Source: a virus
IMG/VR virus record: IMGVR_UViG_3300032156_000008
Span: 1-60,524 of that record
DNA: 60,524 nt
Direction: 5' to 3' (one strand)
The translations under genes and the position numbers were made by a program. Every line of letters starts with the position of its first letter. Within the stretch, counting starts at the first letter, position 1. The notes under the pieces were generated by a model. The model made no database searches. It had not been told where the DNA came from and saw only the letters and a list, made by a program, of their open reading frames with translations. Shown here one piece after another: positions 29,930 to 38,861 of this stretch.

Positions 29930-30114
29930 GCGCCCCGCCCCCTCGTCTCGAACGCCTCGACGGCCTCGGGCCGCACCCGCCACTGCCTCTTGATCTTGAA
30001 GCCCTCGAGCCTCTTCTCACGGAGGAGGGCGTGGACCGTGTGGACGCTGACGCCCAGCTCGGTCGCCACCTCCGCCGACGTGAGCGCCTTCTCGCGCTCC
30101 TTCTTCTCGTTCAT
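29926..30114 (-). CDS. Excisionase-type helix-turn-helix protein
   Basis: 62 residues, ATG 30114 preceded by AGGAG. LTSAEVATELGVSVHTVHALLREKRLEGFKIKRQWRVRPEAVEAF is the HTH_17/MerR-like excisionase fold. No integrase is present, so it is more likely a transcription factor. Being first before queD-queE-folE, it may control the modification operon. Confidence 0.75.
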   Translation of the reverse strand: MNEKKEREKALTSAEVATELGVSVHTVHALLREKRLEGFKIKRQWRVRPEAVEAFETRGRGA

Positions 30115-30142
30115 GGTAGTTCTCCTATCCTCGCCGCGCCGC

Positions 30143-31708
30143 TCATACCCAGTCCACCGCTCTCGGTGTGCTCGGATAGCACAGCTCCAGTCGATCCCGC
30201 GACCTCGTCATGCCGACGTAGAAGAGACGGATTATCCTGTCTCGATGGTCGTAGGACGCGTATTCCGCGTAGCCCGCGGGTGATAAGTCGGGGAACAGGA
30301 CGACCGTGTCGGCCTCTCCACCCTTCACCGAGTGAATCGTCCCGACTATGACCCATGGCTCCACGTCTACTCCGTGCGCCTTGGCGACTCTGATCGCGTA
30401 GGGCCAGTCGCCCGTGGCCCCCGTCATCCTCATCCTCTCGAAGAGGGCGATATCCTGCGAGATCGCGAGATCCTCGGCGTCGCTCGACATATGCTCGCCG
30501 ACAACCCCGACGGGGAGCGGGCGATGCCCCGCGTCTCGGCAGGCGTCGAGGAGCGCCCTCTTGCCGCCCTGATAGAACGCCCTCTTCTCGGAGAGCACGG
30601 ACGCCCACCTGAGCGCCTCGTTCCCCGTCCACTCGCGATCTCCGACGGTCAGGCATCGCATCGTCTGAAGCGGGCCATCGAGGGGATTCCACTGGGCGGA
30701 GGCCCTCCGATATGGGTTGTGGAACGGGATCGTCGCGGCCCTGAGGGCGTTCGCCACGTCTGCCAGCATGTATGAGCACGACGCGAGGAACATGGTCCGC
30801 CTCTCGGGGTCGAGTGCCGACTCGGGTATCTCGCCCGTCCTCGCGTGGAACAGGCTGTAGGTCGAGTATTCGAGCTCGCCGTCGGCGTCTCTCGGCTGAT
30901 ACTCCTTCTCCTTGCGATAGGAGAGAGCGCCGATCCACTTCGACGCGACGCCGTGGACGGCCCTCGGGACTCGGAACGACTGGGAGAGGACCATCTCATG
31001 CTCCTCGGGGAGTGGTGGCTCGAGGAATCGCCGCGGGACCGCGCCGCTCCACTCGTAGAGGTTCTGATCGTCGTCACCAACGAGATATCGGCGGCGGACG
31101 CTCCACGACCTGACGACCGCGAGCTGGAGGGGCGTGTGATCCTGCGCCTCGTCGACGAACAGAATCTGCTGGGGAGGTAGCACGTCTGTGCCGTTGCACG
31201 CCTCCAGCCACCCGGTGAAGTCGAGGAGCCCCTCGCGCGCGCACCACTCCTCCCACACGGCGTACCAAACGGATACGCTCGCGCCCCACTCGCTCCGGGG
31301 CATCATCAGCTGCCTCAGAATCTGCGCCTGTTCGTAGAGGGTGATCCCACCGCCCGACAGGAGGGTCTCGTCCGAGGTGTCCTCGACGGGCTGATTGCGG
31401 ACTAGTCCGCGGGGCATGCACTCCTCCGTGGCATACGATGGGTGCTCCTTGGCGAAGGCGCGGGCCTCGGACTCGGCGGGCTTCCCCGCCATGAGTGTTC
31501 TCTTGCACCTCGCGTGCAGGGTGGTGATGTTCTCGCTCGGTATCGGTAGGTCGCGCCCCATGATCTCTCGGATGGCCGCCCTCGTCAGCGAGACTATCGA
31601 GACCTGATCGGCCCCGAACTCGTCCGCGAGCTCCTCGGCCCTTCGCCCGATCCATGTCGTCTTGCCCGTCCCGGGCGGGCCGTATACCCTCCTCTCCTCA
31701 GCCTGCAT
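30143..31708 (-). CDS. UvrD/PcrA-type superfamily 1 DNA helicase
   Basis: 521 residues. Walker A GPPGTGKTT (10-18), Walker B FVDEAQDHTPLQ, LVGDDDQNLYEWSGA, VGTIHSVKGGEADTVVLF and FYVGMTRSRDRL cover motifs I, II, III, V and VI. A 3'-5' helicase acting in replication or repair is expected. It overlaps the prim-pol gene by 11 bases and is followed by a 28-base gap before the HTH gene. Confidence 0.9.
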   Translation of the reverse strand: MQAEERRVYGPPGTGKTTWIGRRAEELADEFGADQVSIVSLTRAAIREIMGRDLPIPSENITTLHARCKRTLMAGKPAESEARAFAKEHPSYATEECMPRGLVRNQPVEDTSDETLLSGGGITLYEQAQILRQLMMPRSEWGASVSVWYAVWEEWCAREGLLDFTGWLEACNGTDVLPPQQILFVDEAQDHTPLQLAVVRSWSVRRRYLVGDDDQNLYEWSGAVPRRFLEPPLPEEHEMVLSQSFRVPRAVHGVASKWIGALSYRKEKEYQPRDADGELEYSTYSLFHARTGEIPESALDPERRTMFLASCSYMLADVANALRAATIPFHNPYRRASAQWNPLDGPLQTMRCLTVGDREWTGNEALRWASVLSEKRAFYQGGKRALLDACRDAGHRPLPVGVVGEHMSSDAEDLAISQDIALFERMRMTGATGDWPYAIRVAKAHGVDVEPWVIVGTIHSVKGGEADTVVLFPDLSPAGYAEYASYDHRDRIIRLFYVGMTRSRDRLELCYPSTPRAVDWV

Positions 31709-33086
31709 CGCCCACTCCCCACATCTCTCTCGTAGTCCCGTCCCTCGCGCTAAACTTCTTCGGCTCGATGCCCATCGCCCTCAGGCTCTGCGCGAGGTGC
31801 GAGGTCTTCTGAACCCTCGCGCCCCACCTCGCGTTGCTCCTCTGCGTTATGTCGGCGAGGGAGATCCAGACTCGGCCTCCGACCCTGAACGGGCCACTGA
31901 TCGGGACCACCTCGCCCCCCCGGACCTCGGGGATGGCCGACTGGTGGGCCACGAGGGAGTGCACGATGGCGAGTAGCTCCCCGTGCCACGTCGAGTCGCG
32001 CCCGGCGTCCTCGTCGGTTGATGCCCTGAGGATGGCCTGAGCCAGCTCCTCGTGCGACGGCTTCGTCTTGGACGACCTCTTGGGCACGACCACCTTCGTC
32101 GCCTCGGCCACCGCCGTCTGGAACATGACGGGCGATAGGAGGTCGGCCGTGGTCACGGTGCATCTCCCCTTCTCGAAGTCCATGATTATCTTCGGCTCGT
32201 CCCCGGTCACCCGACGAATGCTCGTCACGGGGGCCGCGAGGGCGCTCGATATCCACTCCAGCCCCTTCTCCTTGCTGTCTTTCCTCTGGACCGACGCGAT
32301 CACCGCCTCGATCTCCGAGTCGGGCAGGGGAGGCTTGTTGTTCTGGTTCCACGCCTCCAGCAGGCGCTCGACCTCCAGCGGGACTAGTCCCATGGCGAGG
32401 TAGCGGCCCGCCAGCCGTGTGGCCGACGAGTTGCGAGCCCCCTCTGAAACCCCGAGGAGAAGCTCCTCGAACCAGTCGGGGCTGATGACGTGGACCCTGA
32501 CCCTCTTGGTCTCGGCCTCGGGCGGGGCCGCGCCGTTCGCGAGGGTGGCCACGTCGAACTCGGCGAGGCCGATGTCGTCGAGCCTCCTGTCCTCCACCCA
32601 CTCATACCTTGCTCCAGACTTGTGGACGGATGGGGGGGCGATGACGAACCCTCCCTCTGCGCGGATGTCCACCTTGGGCAGGATGCCGGCCTGAGTCTTG
32701 ACCACGCCGGCGTCGGGGTATGCGTAGTAGAGGTGGATGCCCCCGCCGCCCGTCTTCACGGATGGCGTGGGGGGCAGCGACTCCAGAGGGCATCCGGCCT
32801 TTCTCAGGGACTCGAGCCCCTCCTCCCCGTCTATATCTATGACGAAGACCCCCGATATCGGGCCGGTCGCGACTCCTATGTTGCTCTTCGGGTTCCGGGT
32901 CAGCTCCCTCTTGATGGCGGCGGGTGTCATTCGAGCGCTCTGGCTCTTCCTCCACTCGCCACGAGGGTGCTTACCCGCCGACCGACAGGATGGGTTCCCG
33001 CAGGAACACTTGCCGTTGGCGCCGACGGAGTGCGCGAGGACCACGGATAGCCCAAGCGCCTCGTATCTCAGCGCCTCCTTGAGCAT
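31698..33086 (-). CDS. Prim-pol (bifunctional primase-polymerase) with PriCT-like domain
   Basis: 462 residues. N-terminal zinc-type motif CSCGNPSCRSAGKHP (27-41) and prim-pol catalytic DID at 84-86 (FVIDIDGEEG) with His118 in GGGGIHLYY. A PriCT-1-like segment follows (RLAGRYLAMG...LPDSEIEAVIASV). The C-terminal 180 residues are not recognised and have no helicase motif, so the helicase is probably the separate UvrD protein. It would prime viral DNA replication. Confidence 0.85.
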   Translation of the reverse strand: MLKEALRYEALGLSVVLAHSVGANGKCSCGNPSCRSAGKHPRGEWRKSQSARMTPAAIKRELTRNPKSNIGVATGPISGVFVIDIDGEEGLESLRKAGCPLESLPPTPSVKTGGGGIHLYYAYPDAGVVKTQAGILPKVDIRAEGGFVIAPPSVHKSGARYEWVEDRRLDDIGLAEFDVATLANGAAPPEAETKRVRVHVISPDWFEELLLGVSEGARNSSATRLAGRYLAMGLVPLEVERLLEAWNQNNKPPLPDSEIEAVIASVQRKDSKEKGLEWISSALAAPVTSIRRVTGDEPKIIMDFEKGRCTVTTADLLSPVMFQTAVAEATKVVVPKRSSKTKPSHEELAQAILRASTDEDAGRDSTWHGELLAIVHSLVAHQSAIPEVRGGEVVPISGPFRVGGRVWISLADITQRSNARWGARVQKTSHLAQSLRAMGIEPKKFSARDGTTREMWGVGDAG

Positions 33087-33096
33087 TCAGGAGGCC

Positions 33097-33564
33097 TCAG
33101 AACGGCATCTGCCCCTTGCCCTTGACTCCTGCGGCGGGCTTGGACCCGCTCTTCGTGACCACCGGCCCCGCCGTGGCCTTCTTGGCGGCTGGCAGGATGG
33201 TGTTGACGCGGTTGACCTCCATGTCCTCGTCGGTGTTGCGGTTCTTGATCACCTTGGTGCCGACGACGAGGACCGCTGGCTTGCCGATGAGCTTGTCGGT
33301 CTCGACGTCGATCTCCCCCGAGATGCCGAAGGCCTCGAGGTGCTGCTTCAGCCCGAAGAGGGCGTGGGCCTGAAGGGATGTGTAGGATCTTAGCTCCGTC
33401 CCCTGATAATCTCCAGACGTGATCTCCCACGTCCACTGGAGCATGGGGTTGCCGGTCGAGGACTCTTCCTCGGTGATGTCCGTTACCTTCGCTTCGTAGC
33501 GACCGGCCGGTATGACGGCGCGGGCCGTCCCGACCTCGTCGAGGTTTACGTTCAGTCTAACCAT
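33097..33564 (-). CDS. DUF669-like single-strand DNA-binding protein
   Basis: 155 residues from ATG 33564. Beta-rich core (VIPAGRYEAKVTDITEEESS, MLQWTWEITSGDYQGTELRSYTS) matches phage DUF669 proteins, which occur next to Sak4/prim-pol genes. The basic tail ends GKGQMPF, echoing the C-terminal partner-binding tip of SSB proteins. Likely coats single-stranded DNA during replication/recombination. Confidence 0.7.
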   Translation of the reverse strand: MVRLNVNLDEVGTARAVIPAGRYEAKVTDITEEESSTGNPMLQWTWEITSGDYQGTELRSYTSLQAHALFGLKQHLEAFGISGEIDVETDKLIGKPAVLVVGTKVIKNRNTDEDMEVNRVNTILPAAKKATAGPVVTKSGSKPAAGVKGKGQMPF

Positions 33565-33566
33565 AG

Positions 33567-34925
33567 TTATTCTCCGATAATGTCTCTGGCCGCGAGAATC
33601 CCTGACGTCGCCGCGGCCACGAGCGAGTCGAGGTATCCTGATGCGTTCCCGATCACGTAGAGGCCCGGCACGTCGACGCTCTGCCACCCCGGGGTCAGCG
33701 CCACTCTCGGCGAGTAGTACTTGACCTCGGGGGCGTAGACGACCGAGAACTCCCCGATCACCCCGGGGACGAGCCTATCGAGGGTCAGGATGTAGTCCCT
33801 GTAGTCCCTCGCCAGCCCGTCGATCCCGTCGAGGCACCGCCCGATGTCCACTCGGGGGCGTGCCTGATTGTTAGTGATAAACTCGTTGTGCATGATCGAC
33901 GTGCCCATCGTCTTGCGCCCGCAGAGGAAGTCCTCCACGCGCTGCACGACGGTGTGCCCGCCCGCCTCCCCATTGACCGCTCTGGCCAGACCCACGACCA
34001 TGCCCTGTGGGTCCTCCGTCATCGCCGTCGTCACCTTCGCCATGATAGCAAAGTTGGACGACTCCGTCTTCATCGTCGGGTTGAGGAACGAGTGCCCATT
34101 CACGTTCCGCACGCCGAGGCTCGCGTGGTTCTCGTTGAGCACGAAGCCGCGGTTGTTGCAGCAGAAGGAGCGCAGGCGACCCCTCTCCATCTTCCAGTCG
34201 TAGAAGGCGTCGAAGAGGGGCGCGAGCGCGTCGGCCGGCGCCTCGAGGCGGAGGGCGATGCCGGCCGGCCCCGGCTTGAACGAGCAGCCGAGGCGCACCA
34301 GCTCGTCGTGGAGCCACGGAGCGCCGTCGAGGCCTGTCGCCGCGACCACCACGTCTCCGAATAGCACACCCCCGTCGCTCAGGGCGACCGACGGGGCGTG
34401 GCCGTCTCTTATCACGATCGAGGCCGCCTCCGTGGCGTCGATAAACTCCACGCCGAGCTCGAAGAGGTCTCGCCTCATGTTGTCGGCCCATCGGCGGATG
34501 CCGTCGGACCCGAGGTGGCGGAGCGGGTAGCTCGAGAAGACGAACCCCAGTCGGCTGAACTCGGGATACATCATCGACTGCTTGCCATCGAAGACGACCC
34601 CGCCGCCCCCGGCGTAGGCCGCCACGGAGGCGTCGACCTCTCGCATGATGGACACGTCCTCGGGCCTGAAAAGGTCCTCGCCCTGTGTCCCCCGCCCGAC
34701 GCTGATGGTGTTCTTCCCGTCGGAGAGCCCCCCGGCGCCCCCCGTTCCGCACAGGATGGCGCACGGCTTGCAGTCGCACTCCTCCGTGGCCGGGCACTCG
34801 CGGCTCCTCATGCCGTAGCCCTTCTCGACGATCACGACGCCGATATCGGCGTCTGCCCTCTTGAGCTCCCACGCGCAGTACATCCCCGCCGGGCCGGCCC
34901 CGACGATAGCGACGTTAGTCCTCAT
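33567..34925 (-). CDS. FAD-dependent dehydrogenase, COG2509-like
   Basis: 452 residues. N-terminal dinucleotide fold VAIVGAGPAGMYCAWEL, then a Cys-rich segment (CPATEECDCKPCAILCGTGGAGGLSDGKN) and a C-terminal GLYVIGNASGYLDSLVAAATSGI flavin motif. The pattern fits the uncharacterised FAD dehydrogenase family COG2509, which is chromosomal in most genomes. Its place between the SSB-like and Sak4-like genes in a virus is unusual. It could be a redox step of a base modification, but nothing in the sequence shows its substrate. Confidence 0.75.
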   Translation of the reverse strand: MRTNVAIVGAGPAGMYCAWELKRADADIGVVIVEKGYGMRSRECPATEECDCKPCAILCGTGGAGGLSDGKNTISVGRGTQGEDLFRPEDVSIMREVDASVAAYAGGGGVVFDGKQSMMYPEFSRLGFVFSSYPLRHLGSDGIRRWADNMRRDLFELGVEFIDATEAASIVIRDGHAPSVALSDGGVLFGDVVVAATGLDGAPWLHDELVRLGCSFKPGPAGIALRLEAPADALAPLFDAFYDWKMERGRLRSFCCNNRGFVLNENHASLGVRNVNGHSFLNPTMKTESSNFAIMAKVTTAMTEDPQGMVVGLARAVNGEAGGHTVVQRVEDFLCGRKTMGTSIMHNEFITNNQARPRVDIGRCLDGIDGLARDYRDYILTLDRLVPGVIGEFSVVYAPEVKYYSPRVALTPGWQSVDVPGLYVIGNASGYLDSLVAAATSGILAARDIIGE

Positions 34926-35727
34926 GGCAGAATCCCCCGACGATGTCGCAGATGGTGGGATTCCAGAGGAAGAGGCCGAGCCTGCCCGACCTGTCCTTGC
35001 CCATGTGGCGGACGTCGATGTCGTTGATGTAGTCGTCGAGCAGCAGGTGGCGATGGACCTCGACGACCTCCTCGCCGTCTCTCTCGACCGTTACGCTCTG
35101 CCTCGACAGGCGGGCCAGCACGTCGACGAAGGCGCCGCACTCGTTGCCGAGGGTGCCGGAGAGCTGCGGGCAGATAACCTTCCTCTTCTCGTCGTATTTC
35201 TCGAGGGCCACCATGACGACGTGCACCCTGCGGGGCTCGTCCTCGAGGTAGGCGAGGTCGCGGAACGCTCGGATGAGCTTCCGCATCTGGTCGCCCGTCT
35301 TCATCCAGTCCTGCCTCGTTGGGACGATGGTCGCCCCGAGGTCGTTGTAGTGGTCGGCGTCCTTGGAGATCTCCCCGAGGATGGTGCCCATGCTGAACTT
35401 CCTCTGAATCTCGGTCAGGCTGTCGATGACGACGCACTTGTAGTAGGTATTCTCATGCAGGAGGAAGTCGTAGACCTGCTGGATCTCACCCCACGACCGT
35501 GGGCGAACGACGTCGATCTCCCTGCCGGCGAGGGTCGCCATGCCCGAGTCCACGTCGATGAACAGGACGGGGCTCGTCGCCTCACACTCCTGCGCGGTGC
35601 CCGCGAGCCACGTCTTGCCCGCGCCGCTATCGCCGTATAGAATGATGTTCAGGAATCTGCTCGCCTGCGGCCTCTCGACGCGAATGGGCATCTCGGGCCT
35701 CTGCGCTGAATCTTTCTTCTTCACCAT
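34915..35727 (-). CDS. Sak4-like RecA-fold ATPase
   Basis: 270 residues from ATG 35727. Walker A ILYGDSGAGKTWLAG, Walker B-like KCVVIDSLTEIQRKF, and a late ICPQLSGTL/DVLARLS region fit the AAA_24/Sak4 group of phage single-strand annealing and recombination ATPases, which pair with DUF669-type SSBs. Overlaps the FAD protein gene by 11 bases. Confidence 0.8.
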   Translation of the reverse strand: MVKKKDSAQRPEMPIRVERPQASRFLNIILYGDSGAGKTWLAGTAQECEATSPVLFIDVDSGMATLAGREIDVVRPRSWGEIQQVYDFLLHENTYYKCVVIDSLTEIQRKFSMGTILGEISKDADHYNDLGATIVPTRQDWMKTGDQMRKLIRAFRDLAYLEDEPRRVHVVMVALEKYDEKRKVICPQLSGTLGNECGAFVDVLARLSRQSVTVERDGEEVVEVHRHLLLDDYINDIDVRHMGKDRSGRLGLFLWNPTICDIVGGFCHED

Positions 35728-35731
35728 AATC

Positions 35732-36622
35732 TCACTCTGATACCACTTTCCTCTGCTCACGGCTGGTGAACATCTCGTCGAGTATAAACTGGTAGTCCCC
35801 ACCCCTCGACCACTCGACGCAGACCTCCTTGAACTCGCAGGACCCGCATCGTATCGGGTTGGGCGACTGGAATATCTTGACGTCGTCGCTCGACAGCTCG
35901 TGGCACGTCCAGTATGCCCTGAAGAGCATCACGGCGATCTGCCAGTCATTGCGGTATATCTTCTCTCTAACGAAGAGAGGGTCCTTGACCCTCGGCCCGG
36001 GCGCCTTCTTGCGGAGCCCGTTGTAGAGGACACCGATGATGGGCTCGTCGAGCCCGAGGGACTCCACGAGGTCGCGTCCCAGCCAGACCTGAGTCGTGAA
36101 CTGGTGGTCGAGGTCGAAGTAGGAGGGGTTGTATCGAGCGAACGTCTTGTGCTCGAGAGAGAATAGCTTCCCCGTCGAGGAGTCGCGAACGATGCCATCG
36201 AGCCTCGCGGTGATGGTATAGTCGGAGTCGTCCTCCGTCTCGGGTATCGGGATCTTCTTCGTCAGGGTGTGCTCCGTCGCGAGCACCTCGATGGACTTGT
36301 CGCGGGAGCCCCACTGCTCGACGTAGCCCTCCAGCATGACAACCCCGAGGCCCTCGACCTCCGCCATGGCGTTCAGGTCGTCGATCCACTCGGGCCTGAG
36401 CTCCTTCCGTCTGTCCTTGCACCACTGGGTGAATGCCTCGACGGGGTCGGCCCCGTCCGCGTAGTGGGCCTCGAGGGCGGCGTGCACGCCCGTTCCGAGA
36501 TCCAGACTAATGGTCACCCTCGCGGCGCGATAGCCCAGCCTATAGCCGAGGTACCACGCGAGTCTGCACGTCGACGCCTCCAGCTGGCTCGGGCTCACAC
36601 CTACAAAGTCTGAGTTCCTCAT
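35732..36622 (-). CDS. Cas4/RecB-like Fe-S nuclease
   Basis: 296 residues from ATG 36622. PD-(D/E)xK core: ITARLDGIVRD followed by LFSLEHKTF. Fe-S ligands: an N-terminal Cys in STCRLAWYLGYR and three C-terminal Cys in RCGSCEFKEVC, the Cas4/AddB arrangement. A 5'-3' exonuclease providing single strands to Sak4/SSB is the likely role. Preceded by an ATGA overlap with the 61-residue gene. Confidence 0.82.
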   Translation of the reverse strand: MRNSDFVGVSPSQLEASTCRLAWYLGYRLGYRAARVTISLDLGTGVHAALEAHYADGADPVEAFTQWCKDRRKELRPEWIDDLNAMAEVEGLGVVMLEGYVEQWGSRDKSIEVLATEHTLTKKIPIPETEDDSDYTITARLDGIVRDSSTGKLFSLEHKTFARYNPSYFDLDHQFTTQVWLGRDLVESLGLDEPIIGVLYNGLRKKAPGPRVKDPLFVREKIYRNDWQIAVMLFRAYWTCHELSSDDVKIFQSPNPIRCGSCEFKEVCVEWSRGGDYQFILDEMFTSREQRKVVSE

Positions 36623-36804
36623 GCCATCCCACCGTTGGGCTGCCCGTCCCAATCTACCCCGCAGGCGACAGGTCCCAGAGAGCGTGGCTGGGTCCAGAAT
36701 AGACTGGCATTGAGGAGGACCCCGCCGCGCGGGTGGGGGGCCGGTCTGTTGGCCGTCCCCACCACAGGTGTGGGTGAGCCCCGTCCGCCCATATACCCTG
36801 TCAT
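36619..36804 (-). CDS. 61-residue hypothetical protein
   Basis: ATG 36804 overlaps the helicase stop (TAATG) with AGGAG upstream; the stop overlaps the Cas4-like start (ATGA). Starts MTGYMGGRGSPTPVVGTANR; Gly/Pro-rich with a Trp-containing end (VACGVDWDGQPNGGMA). Probably disordered. Unknown. Confidence 0.5.
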   Translation of the reverse strand: MTGYMGGRGSPTPVVGTANRPAPHPRGGVLLNASLFWTQPRSLGPVACGVDWDGQPNGGMA

Positions 36805-38387
36805 TATATCTCCTCTACGGGGCTCGAGACCCCGCCCCTCTGAATAATCTCCGTGATCGTGACGGGCCTCTTCTCCGCGACGATGTCCCGGACGTGGTCC
36901 TCGATCGTGCCGACGGAGTGTAGATAGGTGATCTGAGTCCTGTCGCTCAGCTGCCCGGGCCGCAGGATGCGCCGCATGGCGTGCTCGTTCCCGGCCGGGT
37001 GCCACGCGAGGTCGAGGAAGATAGCCCTGTCGGCGTTCTCGAGGTTGAGCCCCTCGCCGCCCGTGCCGTGGGTCACGACGAGAACCTGCGCCGCGCCCAC
37101 CCTGAACGCGTGGAGCGCCTCCTCGCGGCGGGCGTCCGACAAGTCCCCGGTCAGGGCCAGCGCCGAGACGCCCTCCGCCATCAGCCCGTATACCGCCCGC
37201 CCGGCGAGCTCGGCGAACGACGTGAAGACGACCACCTGCCCCGGGCGCTCCCCGACGAGTCCGGGCAGGGCGTCGAGCTTCGACGGGCCGTCGTAGGAGG
37301 CGAACAGGAGCCCGGGGTCGAGAGCGAGCTGCCGCAGCCTCGTCACCTGAGCGAGCACGTCGAGGACCTCCACGGACTCGTCCCCGCAGCAGCACAGCCC
37401 CGTCTTGCCCATATCGGTGTATAGCCTCTCCTGCTCGCCCTCGAGCCTGTGCTCGATGATGCGCGACTCAGACGGGTTGAGGCCGAGGAGCCCGTGCCGC
37501 CTCAAGACGTATGGCTTGAGGATGCGGTCGAGGCTCTCGGCCTCTCCGTCGGCTATGCCCCCGATCTTGAGCCCGAAGCCATCGTCGGCGACCTCGCAGA
37601 AGCGGAACACGAACCCCCAGAAGGAGCCAAATCGCCTCGGGTCGCACATGGCGAGGAGGGGCCAGATGTCGGGGACGTTGTTCACCGTCGGGCTGGCCGT
37701 TAGAAGGAATAGAAGCTCGGCCCGTCGGGCGATGCGCCGGATCGACTCGGACACCCCCGTCTTGCGATTGCGGGCCTTGTGGGCCTCGTCGATGATGACA
37801 AGGTCGGCGCTCAGTCGGGCCTCCTCCAGCTCCGCCCGGGCGTAGTTGGTCACGAGGAACCCGCCCGACTCCGACCAGTCGGCTATGACGGCGTCTCGCG
37901 AGGACTTGTCCTGAGGCATGTAGAGCTGCGGGTAGTCTGGCGCCCACTCGCCGATGTGCTCACCCCAGCTCGGCACGACGGAGCCCGGACAGATCACCAG
38001 CACCCTCTCGGGCGCGGCCTCCGTCGCGGCGACTATCGCCTCCACCGTCTTGCCGAGGCCCTGCTCGTCCGCGAGGATGCCCCGGCCGACCTCGAGCAGC
38101 CAGCGGACCCCGACCCGCTGGTAGGGGAACAGGCGCTCGTCGCCGTCGCAGTCGGCCATATCGGCGATCGCCAGAAGAGGCTCCTGCTCGGCCCGGACCC
38201 GCTCGAGCTCGTCGAGCAGCTCCTCGGAGATCTCCAGCCCGGGGTCGGCCTCCATCAGGCGTCTGGCGATGTCCCCGCAGACGGGGAAGGAGTGCCTCCC
38301 GTCCTCGCCCCGATATGAGTGGAGCTCGCGCGGGACTAGTCCGCCCCGCAGGGTCATCCTGTAGCGCTTGGCGTCAAGTAGTAGCAT
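36804..38387 (-). CDS. SNF2-family (SF2) helicase
   Basis: 527 residues. Motif I DEQGLGKTVEAIVA, Ia ICPGSVVPSW, II DLVIIDEAHKARN, III LLTASPTVNN, V THGTGGEGLNLENADRAI and VI HAMRRILRPGQ are intact. An N-terminal ~70-residue extension (YRMTLRGGLVPRELHSYRG) may be a HARP-like DNA-binding part. Phage SNF2 proteins are usually linked to replication or fork remodelling. Overlaps the RuvC-like gene by 14 bases. Confidence 0.9.
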   Translation of the reverse strand: MLLLDAKRYRMTLRGGLVPRELHSYRGEDGRHSFPVCGDIARRLMEADPGLEISEELLDELERVRAEQEPLLAIADMADCDGDERLFPYQRVGVRWLLEVGRGILADEQGLGKTVEAIVAATEAAPERVLVICPGSVVPSWGEHIGEWAPDYPQLYMPQDKSSRDAVIADWSESGGFLVTNYARAELEEARLSADLVIIDEAHKARNRKTGVSESIRRIARRAELLFLLTASPTVNNVPDIWPLLAMCDPRRFGSFWGFVFRFCEVADDGFGLKIGGIADGEAESLDRILKPYVLRRHGLLGLNPSESRIIEHRLEGEQERLYTDMGKTGLCCCGDESVEVLDVLAQVTRLRQLALDPGLLFASYDGPSKLDALPGLVGERPGQVVVFTSFAELAGRAVYGLMAEGVSALALTGDLSDARREEALHAFRVGAAQVLVVTHGTGGEGLNLENADRAIFLDLAWHPAGNEHAMRRILRPGQLSDRTQITYLHSVGTIEDHVRDIVAEKRPVTITEIIQRGGVSSPVEEI

Positions 38388-38745
38388 GCTTCCTCGTATA
38401 GTATGAGACGTGCGCCGCCGCGGCCCTGACGTGGCGACTCCTGTGGAGCCCGATCTGAGCCCCGAGGGTCATCCGCAGGATAGACGGCGACTGGACGACC
38501 ATGGGCGTCCGCCTCCTCTGGCAGAGGAAGTCGACGACCCCGATCATCCTGATCGACGGGTGGTAGTCGGACGGCTGCCCGCGCCTCACCCTGAAGTCCT
38601 CGATCACGACCACGTCGGGGTCGAGCCTGTGGATAAAGCTGACAACCTCATCGTACGACTTGGCCTCCACGCCCTCCCGGAACTCTCCGTCCTCGAAGGC
38701 GCACAGCCCCGTGACCCTTCCCGGGTCCACTCCGACTACGATCAT
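38374..38745 (-). CDS. RuvC-like RNase H-fold protein, possibly inactive resolvase
   Basis: 123 residues. VVGVDPGRVTGLCAFEDGE and VVVIEDFRVRRG give the first two acidic clusters of RuvC-like phage resolvases. In the C-terminal helix, where HVRDA.AH is usual, the sequence is HVRAAAAHVSYY, so the last catalytic acid seems lost. It may still bind junctions, or another residue may substitute. First gene of the replication operon after a 116-base gap. Confidence 0.7.
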   Translation of the reverse strand: MIVVGVDPGRVTGLCAFEDGEFREGVEAKSYDEVVSFIHRLDPDVVVIEDFRVRRGQPSDYHPSIRMIGVVDFLCQRRRTPMVVQSPSILRMTLGAQIGLHRSRHVRAAAAHVSYYTRKHATT

Positions 38746-38833
38746 ATGAGGGACTGGCCGGGGGCGGCGTTGGACCGCGAACCACCTCTCAGAGGATGCT
38801 GACGTGCAGTTGATTATCCCCGGCCACGAGGAT

Positions 38834-38852
38834 GGTGGGGATGGCCCCCACC
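38834..38852 (-). terminator. Hairpin after the papain-like peptidase gene
   Basis: GGTGGGG/CCCCACC 7-bp stem with a 5-base loop, 10 bases past the peptidase stop and before the RuvC-like operon. There is no T run, so it is a candidate terminator or transcript-end stabiliser. Confidence 0.4.
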
Positions 38853-38861
38853 GCGCCCGAC

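Noticed and set aside
29926-30114. Excisionase of a temperate virus
   Set aside because: Only the HTH fold supports it; no integrase or attachment site was found, so a transcription factor is more likely.
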